NCBI RefSeq assembly: GCF_022513565.1
Contig: NZ_JAKWBE010000035.1
Span: 1-64,000, forward strand
DNA: 64,000 nt
Reading direction: 5' to 3'
Origin: Streptomyces gilvus
GTDB lineage: Bacteria; Actinomycetota; Actinomycetes; Streptomycetales; Streptomycetaceae
Below, in pieces: positions 35,842 to 44,109 of the stretch (positions are counted from its first letter, which is position 1; the number at the start of each line of letters is the position of its first letter). A program made the translations under genes and the position numbers. Under the pieces are notes generated by a model. That model had not been told where the DNA came from. It ran no database searches and was given only the letters and a program-made list of their open reading frames with translations.

Positions 35842-36286
35842 ATGCCGGGCCTCCTGCACCGCGCGCCGCTCACCCAGAACCGGATCGACGTCGTCACCGG
35901 CACACTGGACGCCTTTCCGTCGCGTCCGCAGGCCGCGCCCGCCGTCCTGTGGAACCACTGGGCGATGGCACGCGCGGCACGGCCCACCGACGCGTCCGGC
36001 TCGGGCTCTCCGCCTTTCAGCGCCGCTTCGGACTGGATCCGCGCCCGCCCGAAGGCGAGGCGCCGGCCGCCACATGGTCGGCCCGGACGCCCGAGCCATG
36101 GACCGTGGAGGGGCACATCGCCTACGACGTCACCCACGCCGTGTCCCATCTCACCGACTGGGGCGAGAGGCCCGACGGGCTGCCGCCCCGCCTCGCCGAC
36201 TATCTCGCCGCCTCAGGGCCGACGACCCGTTCGTGGCGACCGCGTACACAGTGCTTGCCGACATGCAGTTGTCCGCCCGGGCGTGA
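35842..36286 (+). pseudogene. DUF6895-like protein, frameshifted and truncated
   Basis: The first frame reads LLHRAPLTQNRIDVVTGTLD, AVLWNHWAMARAARPTDASG. Then another frame carries FQRRFGLDPRPPEGEAPA and VEGHIAYDVTHAVSHLTDWG, LPPRLADYLAA, and the third frame ends LRADDPFVATAYTVLADMQL. The pieces follow the order of DUF6895 proteins of streptomycetes, with at least two frameshifts and a missing C-terminal core. No function is assigned to the family beyond biosynthetic-cluster association in some strains. Confidence 0.5.
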
Positions 36287-36319
36287 CGTGGTCTCGCGCG
36301 CCCGGGCGGAGAGCGGGTG

Positions 36320-37681
36320 TCACAGACGCTGCCAGAGAGCCGGCGTGGCGTCGGGGGCCCAGGCGCTCTGGGCCTGGTGGGTCCGCAGGCAGCGGAAGCG
36401 GGCCTGTCCGTGCGTCACCGTGGCGCCCACCCGGTAGACGCGTCCCGTGCTCCAGGCGCCGGTCGTCCCGGGGCTCTGCGAGGCGGCGGTCTGGGCGGTG
36501 GTCTTCAGGGTGAGGCCGAAGTCGCTGAGCGTCGCGTTGATGGGCTGGAAGAAGGTGGTGCCGCCGCTGGTGCAGTCGCCGGAACCGCCCGAGGTCGTGC
36601 CCTGCGCCTGCGCGCCGGAGATGTAGGGGCCGCCGGAGTCACCCGGTTCGGCGCACACGTCCGTCTGGGTCAGGCCGTTGACGGTGCCCTCGGCGTAGTC
36701 GACGGTCACGTCCGTCTGCTGGATGGTGCCGCAGTGCCACCCGCTGGTGGAACCGGAGCGGCACACGGACGCGCCGATGACTGCCTCGGCCGAACCGGCG
36801 ACCTGCACCGTCTGCCCGTTGTCCGCCTTCACGTCGGGGGTGGCGGTCCAGTTGGCGTTGACCCCCACCCAGGCCATGTCCTTGCCGGGGAAGGTGGAGG
36901 CCCGGAAGGTGCCCTGGTCGGTCTGGTCGTAGCCGGTGGTCTTCGCCCCGGGCTTGCCGCAGTGGCCTGCGGTGGCGAAGCCCTGCGTGGTGCCCTTGGT
37001 GACGGAGAATCCGATGGAGCAACGTGCGCTGGCGTCGATGTAGTAGGCGTCCCCGCCGACGAGGTCCTTCAGGAGGCGCGGGCGGTTGGCCGTGACGAGG
37101 ACGCGGGTACGGTCGGCCGCGACGCCGGCCGCCTTGACGAACGCGGTCGCCGCCGAACGGCTTCTGGCCTCCACGACCACCCGGTTGGTGCGGGCGTCCG
37201 TGTACCACACGGGGGTGTCGGCGGTGATCCGGTGGGCGGCCGCCTTGTCCAACTTGCTCTGGGCCGTGCGCAGGTCGTTCAGGGTCCAGCGGACGAGGGT
37301 CGGCTCGGCGCCCTGGGCCCGGATGAGCGGGAAGTCGGCGCGGGAGGTGGTGGCGACACTCAGCTGGGTGGAGGTCGCGCCCTTGACCCAGGCGCCGGCG
37401 AAGCGGGTGCCCAGGGCGTTGTGCAGGATGCCGGCCCGGGTTCCGGCCTCCGCCTCGTTGACCAGACGGGCAGACGCCTGAGTCGGCGTCAGGCGCAGAT
37501 CTCGCTCGAGCGCGCGCAGGACTTGGGCGGACGGTTTGTCGGCGCCGAGGGTCTGGGCGGCGGTGGGGGCGGGGCCGGACGGCGGCTGGGCCGACGCGGC
37601 CGGGACGATCGCGGTCAGGACGAGTGTGCCGAGGGCGACCAGGGCGGCGTTGCGGGCGAGCGCACGGGGTCTGCCTGCCAT
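36320..37681 (-). CDS. Secreted streptogrisin C-like S1 protease with chitin-binding domain
   Basis: 453 residues, matching streptogrisin C size. A signal peptide (LVALGTLVLTAIVPAASA) is followed by an alpha-lytic-type propeptide (about 45-205). The mature chymotrypsin-fold domain has the triad His240 (TAGHCG), Asp268 (KDMAWVG) and Ser349 (GDSGGP), with disulfide cysteines at 221 and 241. A linker leads to a C-terminal CBM5/12 module (about 400-453: AWSTGRVYRVGATVTHGQAR, ALWQRL). It would digest proteins at chitin-rich surfaces after self-processing. Confidence 0.93.
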   Translation of the reverse strand: MAGRPRALARNAALVALGTLVLTAIVPAASAQPPSGPAPTAAQTLGADKPSAQVLRALERDLRLTPTQASARLVNEAEAGTRAGILHNALGTRFAGAWVKGATSTQLSVATTSRADFPLIRAQGAEPTLVRWTLNDLRTAQSKLDKAAAHRITADTPVWYTDARTNRVVVEARSRSAATAFVKAAGVAADRTRVLVTANRPRLLKDLVGGDAYYIDASARCSIGFSVTKGTTQGFATAGHCGKPGAKTTGYDQTDQGTFRASTFPGKDMAWVGVNANWTATPDVKADNGQTVQVAGSAEAVIGASVCRSGSTSGWHCGTIQQTDVTVDYAEGTVNGLTQTDVCAEPGDSGGPYISGAQAQGTTSGGSGDCTSGGTTFFQPINATLSDFGLTLKTTAQTAASQSPGTTGAWSTGRVYRVGATVTHGQARFRCLRTHQAQSAWAPDATPALWQRL

Positions 37682-37872
37682 GGGGGCGTACCTCCTACGG
37701 GGGCGCGGGTTCGGATGGCCCCAAAGGCCTAGCCGTCCATGGCGCGGGAGATGTCAACCGCTGCCCTTTTGCACAGTTCGGGGGACACCCGGGAGGGCAT
37801 GTGCAGTAGCGGCCCGACGAGTGAACGTCGTTCGGGTCGGGCTCCGTCGTACGGGGCACTCAGCAGGGGCTG

Positions 37873-38235
37873 ATGATCACATCGGCCGCGGCGCGGAAGG
37901 CGCCGGTGGCCGTTCGTCATCGTCTGATCAAGGTGGCTCCCAACGCCGTGTGGGCGGTGCTCGCCGACGGCGCCAGGTACGCGGAGTGGGTGGTGAATAC
38001 GTCCGCCTCCCGCCCGGCCCGCGGCCACTGGCCCGCGAAGAACGCGGCGATCCGCTGCCGGGTGCGGTCGGGGCCGCTGCGGCTGGGCGACGAGACCACC
38101 GTGCGGAACTGCGAGGAGGACAAGCGGCTCGAACTGGGCACATGCCGGGCCCGGCACAACGTGACGTTCGAGCCGCTGATCCATCTGCGTCACCGGGCGG
38201 TGCTCGGTCGCCTCGCCCGGGTGGGCGGGCCATGA
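37873..38235 (+). pseudogene. SRPBCC (START-like) protein with internal deletion
   Basis: 120 codons. The start AVRHRLIKVAPNAVWAVLAD, RYAEWVVNTSASRPARGHWP and LRLGDETTVRNCEEDKRLEL match the streptomycete SRPBCC family. Then TCRARHNV jumps to LIHLRHRAVLGRLARV, the C-terminal helix. About 60 central residues are missing. The stop overlaps the start of a damaged FAD oxidoreductase (ATGA), preserving the normal SRPBCC-oxidoreductase operon layout although both genes are broken. Confidence 0.6.
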
Positions 38236-38453
38236 CCGACGCCATCGTGATCGGCGCCCGACCCAACGGACCGGTCGCCGCCAACCTGCCGGCCGACGCC
38301 TGCTGGAGCGTGCTACGAGCTGGCTGCGCCGCCTCGCTCGTCGTCGGTTTCGCGGCGTACCGCCCGCGACATGCCGTGCGTGAGCAGGGGCGGCCGGCCG
38401 CCGAGCGGGAACGCCGCCCCGGCTGGGCGACGAGGAGTTCCGCCCCCTGGGGC
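38232..38453 (+). pseudogene. FAD oxidoreductase (phytoene-desaturase-like), N-terminal stub
   Basis: The frame begins MTDAIVIGARPNGPVAANLP, close to the dinucleotide-binding start VIGAGPNGLVAANLL of phytoene desaturase-like FAD enzymes, but the key second glycine is Arg and Leu is Pro. After about 27 residues similarity ends, and the frame runs into the sigma-factor gene on the other strand. More than 450 residues are lost. Confidence 0.55.
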
Positions 38454-39293
38454 TCAGCCAGTGGTGAGCAGGGCCGTTCGCAGCCGCGCCAGAAGACGGT
38501 TGAGGAGGCGGGAGACATGCATCTGCGAGATGTTCAGACGCTTGCCGATCTCGGCCTGAGTGCACTCCTCCACGAAGCGCATGTGCAGGATCAGTCGCTC
38601 CCGCTCGTCGAGTTCGGCGATCAGCGGCGCCAGCGAGTGGAAGTCCTCCACCAGCTCCAGGGCGGCGTCCTCGGCGCCGATGAAGTCCGCGAGCACGCCC
38701 TCGCCGTCCTCACTGGTGGAGACGGCGGCGTCGAGCGAGGAGGAGTTGTAGCCGTTGGAGGCGACGCGGGCCTCGATGACCTCCTCCTCCGACAGGCTCA
38801 TCAGCTGCGACAGCTCCGCCACCGTGGGCGTGCGGCCCAGGCGGCTGCTGAGCTCCTCGGTGGCGTGGGCCAGCTGCACCCGGGCCTCCTGCAGACGCCG
38901 GGGCACGTGGACGGCCCAGGAGGTGTCACGGAAGAACCGCTTGATCTCGCCGACGATGTAGGGGATGGAGAAGGAGGTGAACTCCACCTCACGCGAGACC
39001 TCGAACCGGTCGATCGCCTTGATCAGGCCGATCACGCCGACCTGGACGATGTCCTCCATCTCCGCCGGGCCGCGGCTGCGGAACCGGGCGGCGGCGTAGC
39101 GCACCAGCGAGATGTTCATCTCGATCAGCGTGTTGCGCGCGTACTGGTACTCCGGGGTGCCCTCTTCCAGCTCCGCCAGCCGGGCCAGGAAGTGCCGGGT
39201 CAGCTCGCGGGCGTCGCGAGGGGTGACGTTGATGGGGTCGGCTACCTCCGACAGCTGGTCCGTCCCGGCTTCGGTCGTCAACGCCGCCGTCAT
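38454..39293 (-). CDS. SigB/SigF-family RNA polymerase sigma factor
   Basis: 279 residues from ATG 39293. Region 2 contains YAAARFRSRGPAEMEDIVQV, GVIGLIKAIDRFEVSREVEF and TSFSIPYIVGEIKRFFRDTS. Region 3 has VHVPRRLQEARVQLAHATEE. Region 4 has LDERERLILHMRFVEECTQA and EIGKRLNISQMHVSRLLNRL. This is the stress/differentiation sigma type controlled by anti-sigma HATPases and SpoIIE phosphatases. No anti-sigma gene is adjacent, so the partner switch must be elsewhere; the SpoIIE protein at 0.4-2.6 kb is one candidate. A GGGTAT element (39354-39349, minus) resembles the -10 of SigB promoters, but its -35 is poor. Confidence 0.93.
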   Translation of the reverse strand: MTAALTTEAGTDQLSEVADPINVTPRDARELTRHFLARLAELEEGTPEYQYARNTLIEMNISLVRYAAARFRSRGPAEMEDIVQVGVIGLIKAIDRFEVSREVEFTSFSIPYIVGEIKRFFRDTSWAVHVPRRLQEARVQLAHATEELSSRLGRTPTVAELSQLMSLSEEEVIEARVASNGYNSSSLDAAVSTSEDGEGVLADFIGAEDAALELVEDFHSLAPLIAELDERERLILHMRFVEECTQAEIGKRLNISQMHVSRLLNRLLARLRTALLTTG

Positions 39294-39523
39294 GGTGGAT
39301 GCCTCTCCTCGTATCGACTCGCGGCCGGCCAGCCGCTCGGGCTGGCGGATACCCCGGATTCTGCTTCTCACCGCTTTCTCGCGCACCGGAGGGACAAGTG
39401 GCCGGTTTTGGTCCCTCGCCCGACCGGCTGCGACCTCGTCGGCAAATCTGCTCGTGTGCCCGGGAAAGACGAAACGGACCGAATTCCCGGCCGCGACGGA
39501 AACAAACAACGGGAAATTGACGT

Positions 39524-39548
39524 GCGTGACACGCTTTTTCCGGGGCAC
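39524..39548 (+). promoter_or_regulatory. Possible SigB-type promoter of the small hydrophobic protein gene
   Basis: GCGT (39524-39527), 15 bases, then GGGCAC (39543-39548) fits the streptomycete SigB pattern GNNT-N14-16-GGGTAC/T with one mismatch, 25 bases before the start at 39573. The sigma gene of that family lies immediately divergent. Confidence 0.35.
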
Positions 39549-39572
39549 CAGAAACTGCGGAGGTGGACAGAC

Positions 39573-39743
39573 ATGGTTCCCTTGCTTCTCGTACTATTGC
39601 TGGCTGTTGTTCTTTTCGGTGCCGGATTCGCGCTGAAGGCGCTGTGGTGGGTCGCCGTCGTGGTTCTGGTGCTGTGGCTGATGGGATTCGTGGCGCGGCC
39701 CGCCGGGCATGGTGGCCGCAGGGGCCGCTGGTATCGCTGGTAG
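39573..39743 (+). CDS. Small hydrophobic stress-type membrane protein
   Basis: 56 residues with GGAGG before ATG 39573. Two adjoining membrane helices (PLLLVLLLAVVLFGAGFALK and LWWVAVVVLVLWLMGFVA) end in an arginine/tryptophan tail (GGRRGRWYRW). Such proteins, annotated only as hydrophobic proteins in streptomycetes, are frequently divergent from SigB-like sigma genes, as here. The function is unknown. Confidence 0.78.
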   Translation: MVPLLLVLLLAVVLFGAGFALKALWWVAVVVLVLWLMGFVARPAGHGGRRGRWYRW

Positions 39744-39844
39744 ACATCGGGGTGGTGAGCGGGTCCCGTGGGCAGGAAGCCGACGGGACCTGTTCGCGTA
39801 TGCGGGGTCACCAGCGTGATCGAGGTGATCAAGAGGAGGACCAG

Positions 39845-40738
39845 GTGCTGACGAAAATCACCGGATCCGGCGCACTCGGTCTGCGTGAGCAACTGGGCAA
39901 AGGCCTCTTCGCCCGCGTCGCCGGCCCGGACGGCCCGCGCAACCGGGCCCGGATACACGGCACTCCCGGCCCGCGCTGGTTCGGCCCCGAGCGCCCCATA
40001 CGCCGGGTGCACTCGGACGCCTCGATGTTCATCGGCGGTCTGTCGGCGCTGCTCCTGCAGTCCCTGCACCCGCTGGCGATGGCGGCCGTGGCGGCGCACT
40101 CCGGTTACCGCGGGGACCCCTGGGGGCGGCTGCAGCGGACGAGCACCTTCCTGGCCACCACCACGTTCGGCACCGCCGCCCACGCCCAGGAGGCGTGCGC
40201 CCAGGTCCGGGCGGTGCACGAGCGGGTGCGCGGCAGGACCCCCGAGGGCGAGAACTACCACGCCGCCGACCCGCATCTGCTCGCCTGGGTGCATGCCGCC
40301 GAGGTCGACAGCTTCCTGCGGGCGCACCAGCGCTACGGCGCACGGCCCCTGTCGGAGGACGGCTGTGACGGGTACGTCGCCGACGCGGCGCGGATCGCCG
40401 CCGAACTCGGCGTCATCGACCCGCCCACGAACCGCGAGGAACTCGCCCTGGTCCTCGCCGCCTACCGTCCCGAACTGCGCGCCTCGGCGCAGGCCCGCGA
40501 GGCCGCCCGCTTCCTGCTGCTCAATCCCCCCGTGCCGCTGGCCGCCCGGCTCCCTTACGGCGTCCTCGCCGCCAACGCGGTCTCGCTCCTGCCCTCCTGG
40601 GCCGCCCGCGAACTGCGCCTGCCCCGCCTGCCGGTCGTCGACGAGTGGTGCGTACGGCCCCTGGGGTCCGCGATGACGTCGGCGGTGCGCTGGGTCCTGG
40701 CCCCGTCCCGCCCGGGCACGGCGCCGGCCGCGAGCTGA
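39845..40738 (+). CDS. MpaB-like oxygenase (DUF2236)
   Basis: 297 residues, with GAGGAGG before GTG 39845. The conserved family core is ASMFIGGLSALLLQSLHPLA, HSGYRGDPWGRLQRTSTFLA and the histidine-rich DPHLLAWVHAAEVDSFL. DUF2236 proteins include the latex-clearing protein relatives and the mycophenolic-acid oxygenase MpaB; they are helical and may bind haem or metal through these histidines. A soluble oxygenase of unknown substrate is inferred. Confidence 0.85.
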   Translation: MLTKITGSGALGLREQLGKGLFARVAGPDGPRNRARIHGTPGPRWFGPERPIRRVHSDASMFIGGLSALLLQSLHPLAMAAVAAHSGYRGDPWGRLQRTSTFLATTTFGTAAHAQEACAQVRAVHERVRGRTPEGENYHAADPHLLAWVHAAEVDSFLRAHQRYGARPLSEDGCDGYVADAARIAAELGVIDPPTNREELALVLAAYRPELRASAQAREAARFLLLNPPVPLAARLPYGVLAANAVSLLPSWAARELRLPRLPVVDEWCVRPLGSAMTSAVRWVLAPSRPGTAPAAS

Positions 40739-40792
40739 GATGCGGGGGCCGGCATCGCGGACCGACGAGAGGGGCGCGGCGGCTGCTCCGGC

Positions 40793-41106
40793 TCACGGTT
40801 GCGCCAGTTCGGCACGGACCTGCGGAAGCACCTTCGTGCCGAGGCCAGCGGCCTCTGGCGGTGCGGGCGGTGCCAGGTGACGTTCTCCCCGGCGTTGACG
40901 GCCATCAACAGGTCGAGTTTGGAGGCGTAGAGCCTGTCGTAGTCGTGCTCGTGATCGAACAGCGGGAACGTGATCGTCGACGATCCCCGCCCGGCCACCA
41001 GCTCGACGCGCCCGGGATCCAGGGACGCGGCGGTCGCGAGCTGCTGGAACACCCGGATCGGGTCGTCGGTCGACAGCACGGTGGCCCTTGTGCCGAGCTT
41101 GATCCG
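40793..41106 (-). pseudogene. Luciferase-like (LLM) flavin monooxygenase fragment
   Basis: The sequence IKLGTRATVLSTDDPIRVFQ, QLATAASLDPGRVELVAGRG and STITFPLFDHEHDYDRLYAS is the central block of LLM-class flavin-dependent monooxygenases. After TWHRPHRQRPLA a deletion and frame change lead to LGTKVLPQVRAELAQP, a typical C-terminus of the family, ending at 40793. The first 80 or so and the later 150 residues are absent. It is fused in frame behind a LysR fragment. Confidence 0.65.
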
Positions 41107-41640
41107 ACGGGTGGTGGCCGCGGCGGCGTTGATCACGGAGGTGGGCGAGGAGCCGACCATCGCCACGTGAAGGTGAGCGGTCGGCTCGATCGGCGCCACC
41201 ACCGCCCCGCAGCGGCGGGCCAGGCGGGTCCAGGACGAGGGCAGGACGGCGACCCCGACGCCGGCCAGGACCAGCGGCAGGATCGACGTACGGTGATCGA
41301 CGACCGTCACGATCTCGGTGCCGGTGCCGGGCCCACCGCGGTGATGTCGTCGACGTTCTGGCGCATCAGGCTGCCGGGTGCGCGACGGGATGAGTTTCTG
41401 TCCGGCCAGGTCCTCCGGCCGGACCGCGACGTCGTCCTCGATGGTCCCGCCCGGCGCGGCGACGACCACGAAGGGCTGGTCCTCGACATGCAGGACGTCA
41501 GGGGCGGCCGGACGGACGGGAGTCGCGCTGCTGAGCAGGCGCAGTTCGCAGGCACCGCTGCGCACCAGGGAGATCACCTCGTCGGGGGTGAACGCGGCGT
41601 GCGTGCTGACGGTCACGGACGGGTGGCGGTCTGAAACCGA
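41107..41640 (-). pseudogene. LysR-family regulator, effector-domain remnant
   Basis: The piece STHAAFTPDEVISLVRSGAC, LHVEDQPFVVVAAPGG, then HRTSILPLVLAGVGVAVLPS and VAPIEPTAHLHVAMV is a LysR substrate-binding domain. The HTH domain is missing. Two frame changes occur near 41320-41400, where the connecting peptide (RRAPGSLMRQNVDDITAV) lies in another frame. At 41107 the frame runs straight into the LLM fragment, giving one open frame from two unrelated broken genes. Confidence 0.6.
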
Positions 41641-42004
41641 TTCCGGTCGCAGGAAGGATCCCCATGACCACCATGTCGTTCGCCGACGCGGCACGCATGT
41701 GCCCCACCGCCAAGTACGCCACGGTCTCCGGTCACGCTCTGGTGAGCCGGTCGGGTCGCGCAGGGCGGCGACGGCGTCATGCCCCGTCGCGGGTCATTGC
41801 CGCGCCGGTCCGATTGGGCCGTGGGCTCGGCAGGGGGTCGGTGTTGAGGCTGTTGCGGCTGTTGAGGCTGTTGAGACACGGACTGACGAGGACGGTCACC
41901 AAGCCGCCCCGACAAAAGGAACGACACACACCATCTCCCACCCCCGGAGATTGCGTGTTGAACATATGAATAAACTCTGGATTCTTCACGGAGAGGGATC
42001 CGGA
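41641..42004. other. Intergenic with a short doubtful frame
   Basis: A frame from ATG 41664 (AAGGA upstream) begins TTMSFADAARMCPTAKYATV and then becomes arginine-rich, ending at 41969. Its start could be the relic of a gene divergent from the LysR remnant, but I cannot name a family. The 9-base tandem repeat at 41843-41878 is inside this stretch. Confidence 0.3.
41843..41878 (+). repeat. Four tandem 9-base repeats
   Basis: GTTGAGGCT, GTTGCGGCT, GTTGAGGCT and GTTGAGACA follow each other without gaps. The array is noncoding as far as I can see and would be prone to slippage. Confidence 0.8.
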
Positions 42005-42907
42005 GTGACTGAACACACCCCCCATGTCTGCCCGTTATGCGGCGCACCCAGGGCAGCGGACGGCACTCCGTCCTGCGCCTGCGGACGACGTGTCTCCGAC
42101 GCCCACCGCCACAGCCGTACGGCGGCGGCAGCAGCAGCCGAGGACTTCGACCCGGTACGGATCCGGCCCTTCGTGGAACTGGAGGACGGGGGCGGCTCCG
42201 ACGACCCCGACGACTCGCCACCTCCCGTAACAGTACAAACAGGTGACGCCGTTCACGCGTCACCTGCGGATGTCCCGGACACCTCGATGCCGGTCGAGGA
42301 CGACGCCCCGACGGCACCCTTCCCGTCCGTCGACGAGCCGGTCGCGTCCCGTCGGCGCGTCGGGCTGCTGTTCGCGGGAGCCGCCGTCGCCGTTCTCGTC
42401 GTGGGCGGCACGGTGGGCGGGCTGTTGTACGAGGGCCCCTCCCACGACGCCGCGCGGTCGGACGGCATCCGGGCGCCCCTGCCGGATCCCGCCACGTCCA
42501 CGAGCGCGGCAGCGCTACGGCCGTCCGCGAGCGCGTCGTCCGCCTCTCCGTCAGCGACGACGTCGGAGTCGGCCGGGGCGACGCCCAGCCGGTCGGCGAC
42601 CCCGACGGACTCGGCGCCCCCCGACGGCACCCCGTCCGCCACCGCCTCGGCGACCCCCTCCCCCAGCGCCACCAGCGGCCAGCCCCCCATCCTCCGGCTG
42701 GGCGACACCGGGCCGGAAGTGGTCGAACTCCAGCTGCGGCTGCGTCAGGTGGGCCTGTACAGCCAGACCGCCGACGGTGTCTACGACAGCGACGTGCAGA
42801 GCGCCGTCCGCAGTTACCAGTTCACCCGCCTCATCCTGCAGGACGAGTCGGGCGTGTACGGCAGGGCGACCCGAGCGTCGCTGGAGTCGGAGACCAAGAA
42901 ACCCTGA
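42005..42907 (+). CDS. Membrane-anchored peptidoglycan-binding protein
   Basis: 300 residues from GTG 42005. The N-terminus has a zinc-ribbon-like CPLCGAPRAADG...CACG pattern, then an acidic cytosolic region, one membrane span (VGLLFAGAAVAVLVVGGTVG), a Ser/Thr/Ala/Pro-rich wall-spanning linker (about 155-220) and a C-terminal PG_binding_1 domain (LRLGDTGPEVVELQLRLRQV, GVYDSDVQSAVRSYQ). It is probably a wall-anchored structural or sensing protein. The layout recurs in streptomycetes, often beside cell-wall hydrolases, as here. Confidence 0.85.
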   Translation: MTEHTPHVCPLCGAPRAADGTPSCACGRRVSDAHRHSRTAAAAAAEDFDPVRIRPFVELEDGGGSDDPDDSPPPVTVQTGDAVHASPADVPDTSMPVEDDAPTAPFPSVDEPVASRRRVGLLFAGAAVAVLVVGGTVGGLLYEGPSHDAARSDGIRAPLPDPATSTSAAALRPSASASSASPSATTSESAGATPSRSATPTDSAPPDGTPSATASATPSPSATSGQPPILRLGDTGPEVVELQLRLRQVGLYSQTADGVYDSDVQSAVRSYQFTRLILQDESGVYGRATRASLESETKKP

Positions 42908-42933
42908 ACCGCGCCGAGCCCGGCGGCGACACC

Positions 42934-42947
42934 TGCCCTTTCGGGCA
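42934..42947 (+). terminator. Short hairpin after the peptidoglycan-binding gene
   Basis: TGCCC (42934-42938) and GGGCA (42943-42947) pair around TTTC. The stem is only five bases, so it is at best a weak terminator. Confidence 0.3.
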
Positions 42948-43005
42948 ACTCCCTTTGGCCCGGCGACCGGTGACGTCATGTCAGGGGGATGGTTAGCCTG
43001 CGAGC

Positions 43006-44109
43006 GTGAGTCGCGGGCCCCAGCAGACGGAGGACACTCCGGTCGTCCAGGACAGCGCAAGCGCGAAGAGCCGTCCACGGCGGAAGGGGCCCGGTCCTTT
43101 CCTGTTGATCGTGATGCCCGGGCTGGTCGCGATGACGGGGGTGTCGGTGTTCCTGGCCTCCACCGGCGGCCTGTCCTCCGTACTGCCCCAGGGGTCGAAC
43201 GCGGCCGACTCCGCCACGAGCAAGGTCGACGGCTCCTACGTACCGTGGCTGCGCAAGGCGACCAAGGCCTGCACGGTCGTCACACCGTCGGTGCTCGCCG
43301 CGCAGATCGATCAGCTGTCCGGATGGAGCGACGACACCGCGAGCCTGTCCCAGCAGGGCATCGCCCGCTTCACCGACGCGCAGTGGCGCACCTGGGGGCG
43401 GGACGAGGACGGCAACGGGCGCTCCTCCCCGCACGACGCGGTGGACGCGATCATGGCGCTGGGGCGGCAGGACTGTTCACTCGTCCATGAGGTCACCACC
43501 TTGAGGACCAAGGGAACCGTCAACGGGGACCTGGTCGATCTCACCCTCGCCGCCTACCGGGCCGGCACCGGCGCGGTGGAGCAGGCGGGCCGTGTGCCCG
43601 CCGCGGCCCAGGGCTTCGTGCGACAGGTCAAGGCCCGGCTGCCGCAGTACGAGGCGCTCGTACGGCAGAACCCCGAGCAGAACTCGAACCAGGCGCCGGC
43701 CGCCGTCCTGACCCCACCGGTCACGACGCTCACCGTCACCTCCCCCTTCGGCTCCCGCAAGCACCCGCTGACCGGAGTGACCAAGCTGCACACCGGGGTC
43801 GACTTCGGTGCGCCGCAGGGAGCGCAGGTGTCCGCCGCACGGGACGGGCGGGTGGAGTTCGCCGGGATGACCACGGCGTACGGCAACCGGGTCGTGATCG
43901 ACCACGGCACGATCGGGGGCAAGCGGCTGGAGACGACGTACAGTCATCTCTCCGCGCTGCAGGTCACCGTCGGACAGAGCGTCACGACGGGCACCCCGAT
44001 CGGGCTGGTGGGCTCCACCGGGCTGTCGACCGGGCCGCATCTGCATTTCGAGGTGCTGCTCGACGGGCAGTACACCGATCCCCTGCCCTGGCTCACGCCC
44101 GCACGCTGA
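43006..44109 (+). CDS. M23 (LytM-type) cell-wall peptidase with lysozyme-like domain
   Basis: 367 residues from GTG 43006. A membrane/signal segment (GPFLLIVMPGLVAMTGVSVF) is followed by a transglycosylase-like helical domain (about 95-205: LAAQIDQLSGWSDDTASLSQ, GIARFTDAQWRTWG, AYRAGTGAVEQAGRVP). The C-terminal M23 domain (about 240-365) has zinc ligands in HTGVDFG and HLHFEV. It combines glycan- and peptide-cleaving folds, as in NlpC/M23 wall-remodelling enzymes. Its last 17 bases overlap the convergent M20 gene. Confidence 0.88.
   Translation: MSRGPQQTEDTPVVQDSASAKSRPRRKGPGPFLLIVMPGLVAMTGVSVFLASTGGLSSVLPQGSNAADSATSKVDGSYVPWLRKATKACTVVTPSVLAAQIDQLSGWSDDTASLSQQGIARFTDAQWRTWGRDEDGNGRSSPHDAVDAIMALGRQDCSLVHEVTTLRTKGTVNGDLVDLTLAAYRAGTGAVEQAGRVPAAAQGFVRQVKARLPQYEALVRQNPEQNSNQAPAAVLTPPVTTLTVTSPFGSRKHPLTGVTKLHTGVDFGAPQGAQVSAARDGRVEFAGMTTAYGNRVVIDHGTIGGKRLETTYSHLSALQVTVGQSVTTGTPIGLVGSTGLSTGPHLHFEVLLDGQYTDPLPWLTPAR

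Noticed and set aside
41664..41969. Possible gene starting TTMSFADAARM
   Set aside because: Only the first 20 residues look coding; the rest is arginine-rich and covers a tandem repeat. Kept as an intergenic remark only.
42971..42978. TGACGTCA palindrome before the M23 gene
   Set aside because: Only eight bases and common by chance; I saw no c-di-AMP riboswitch motifs around it.
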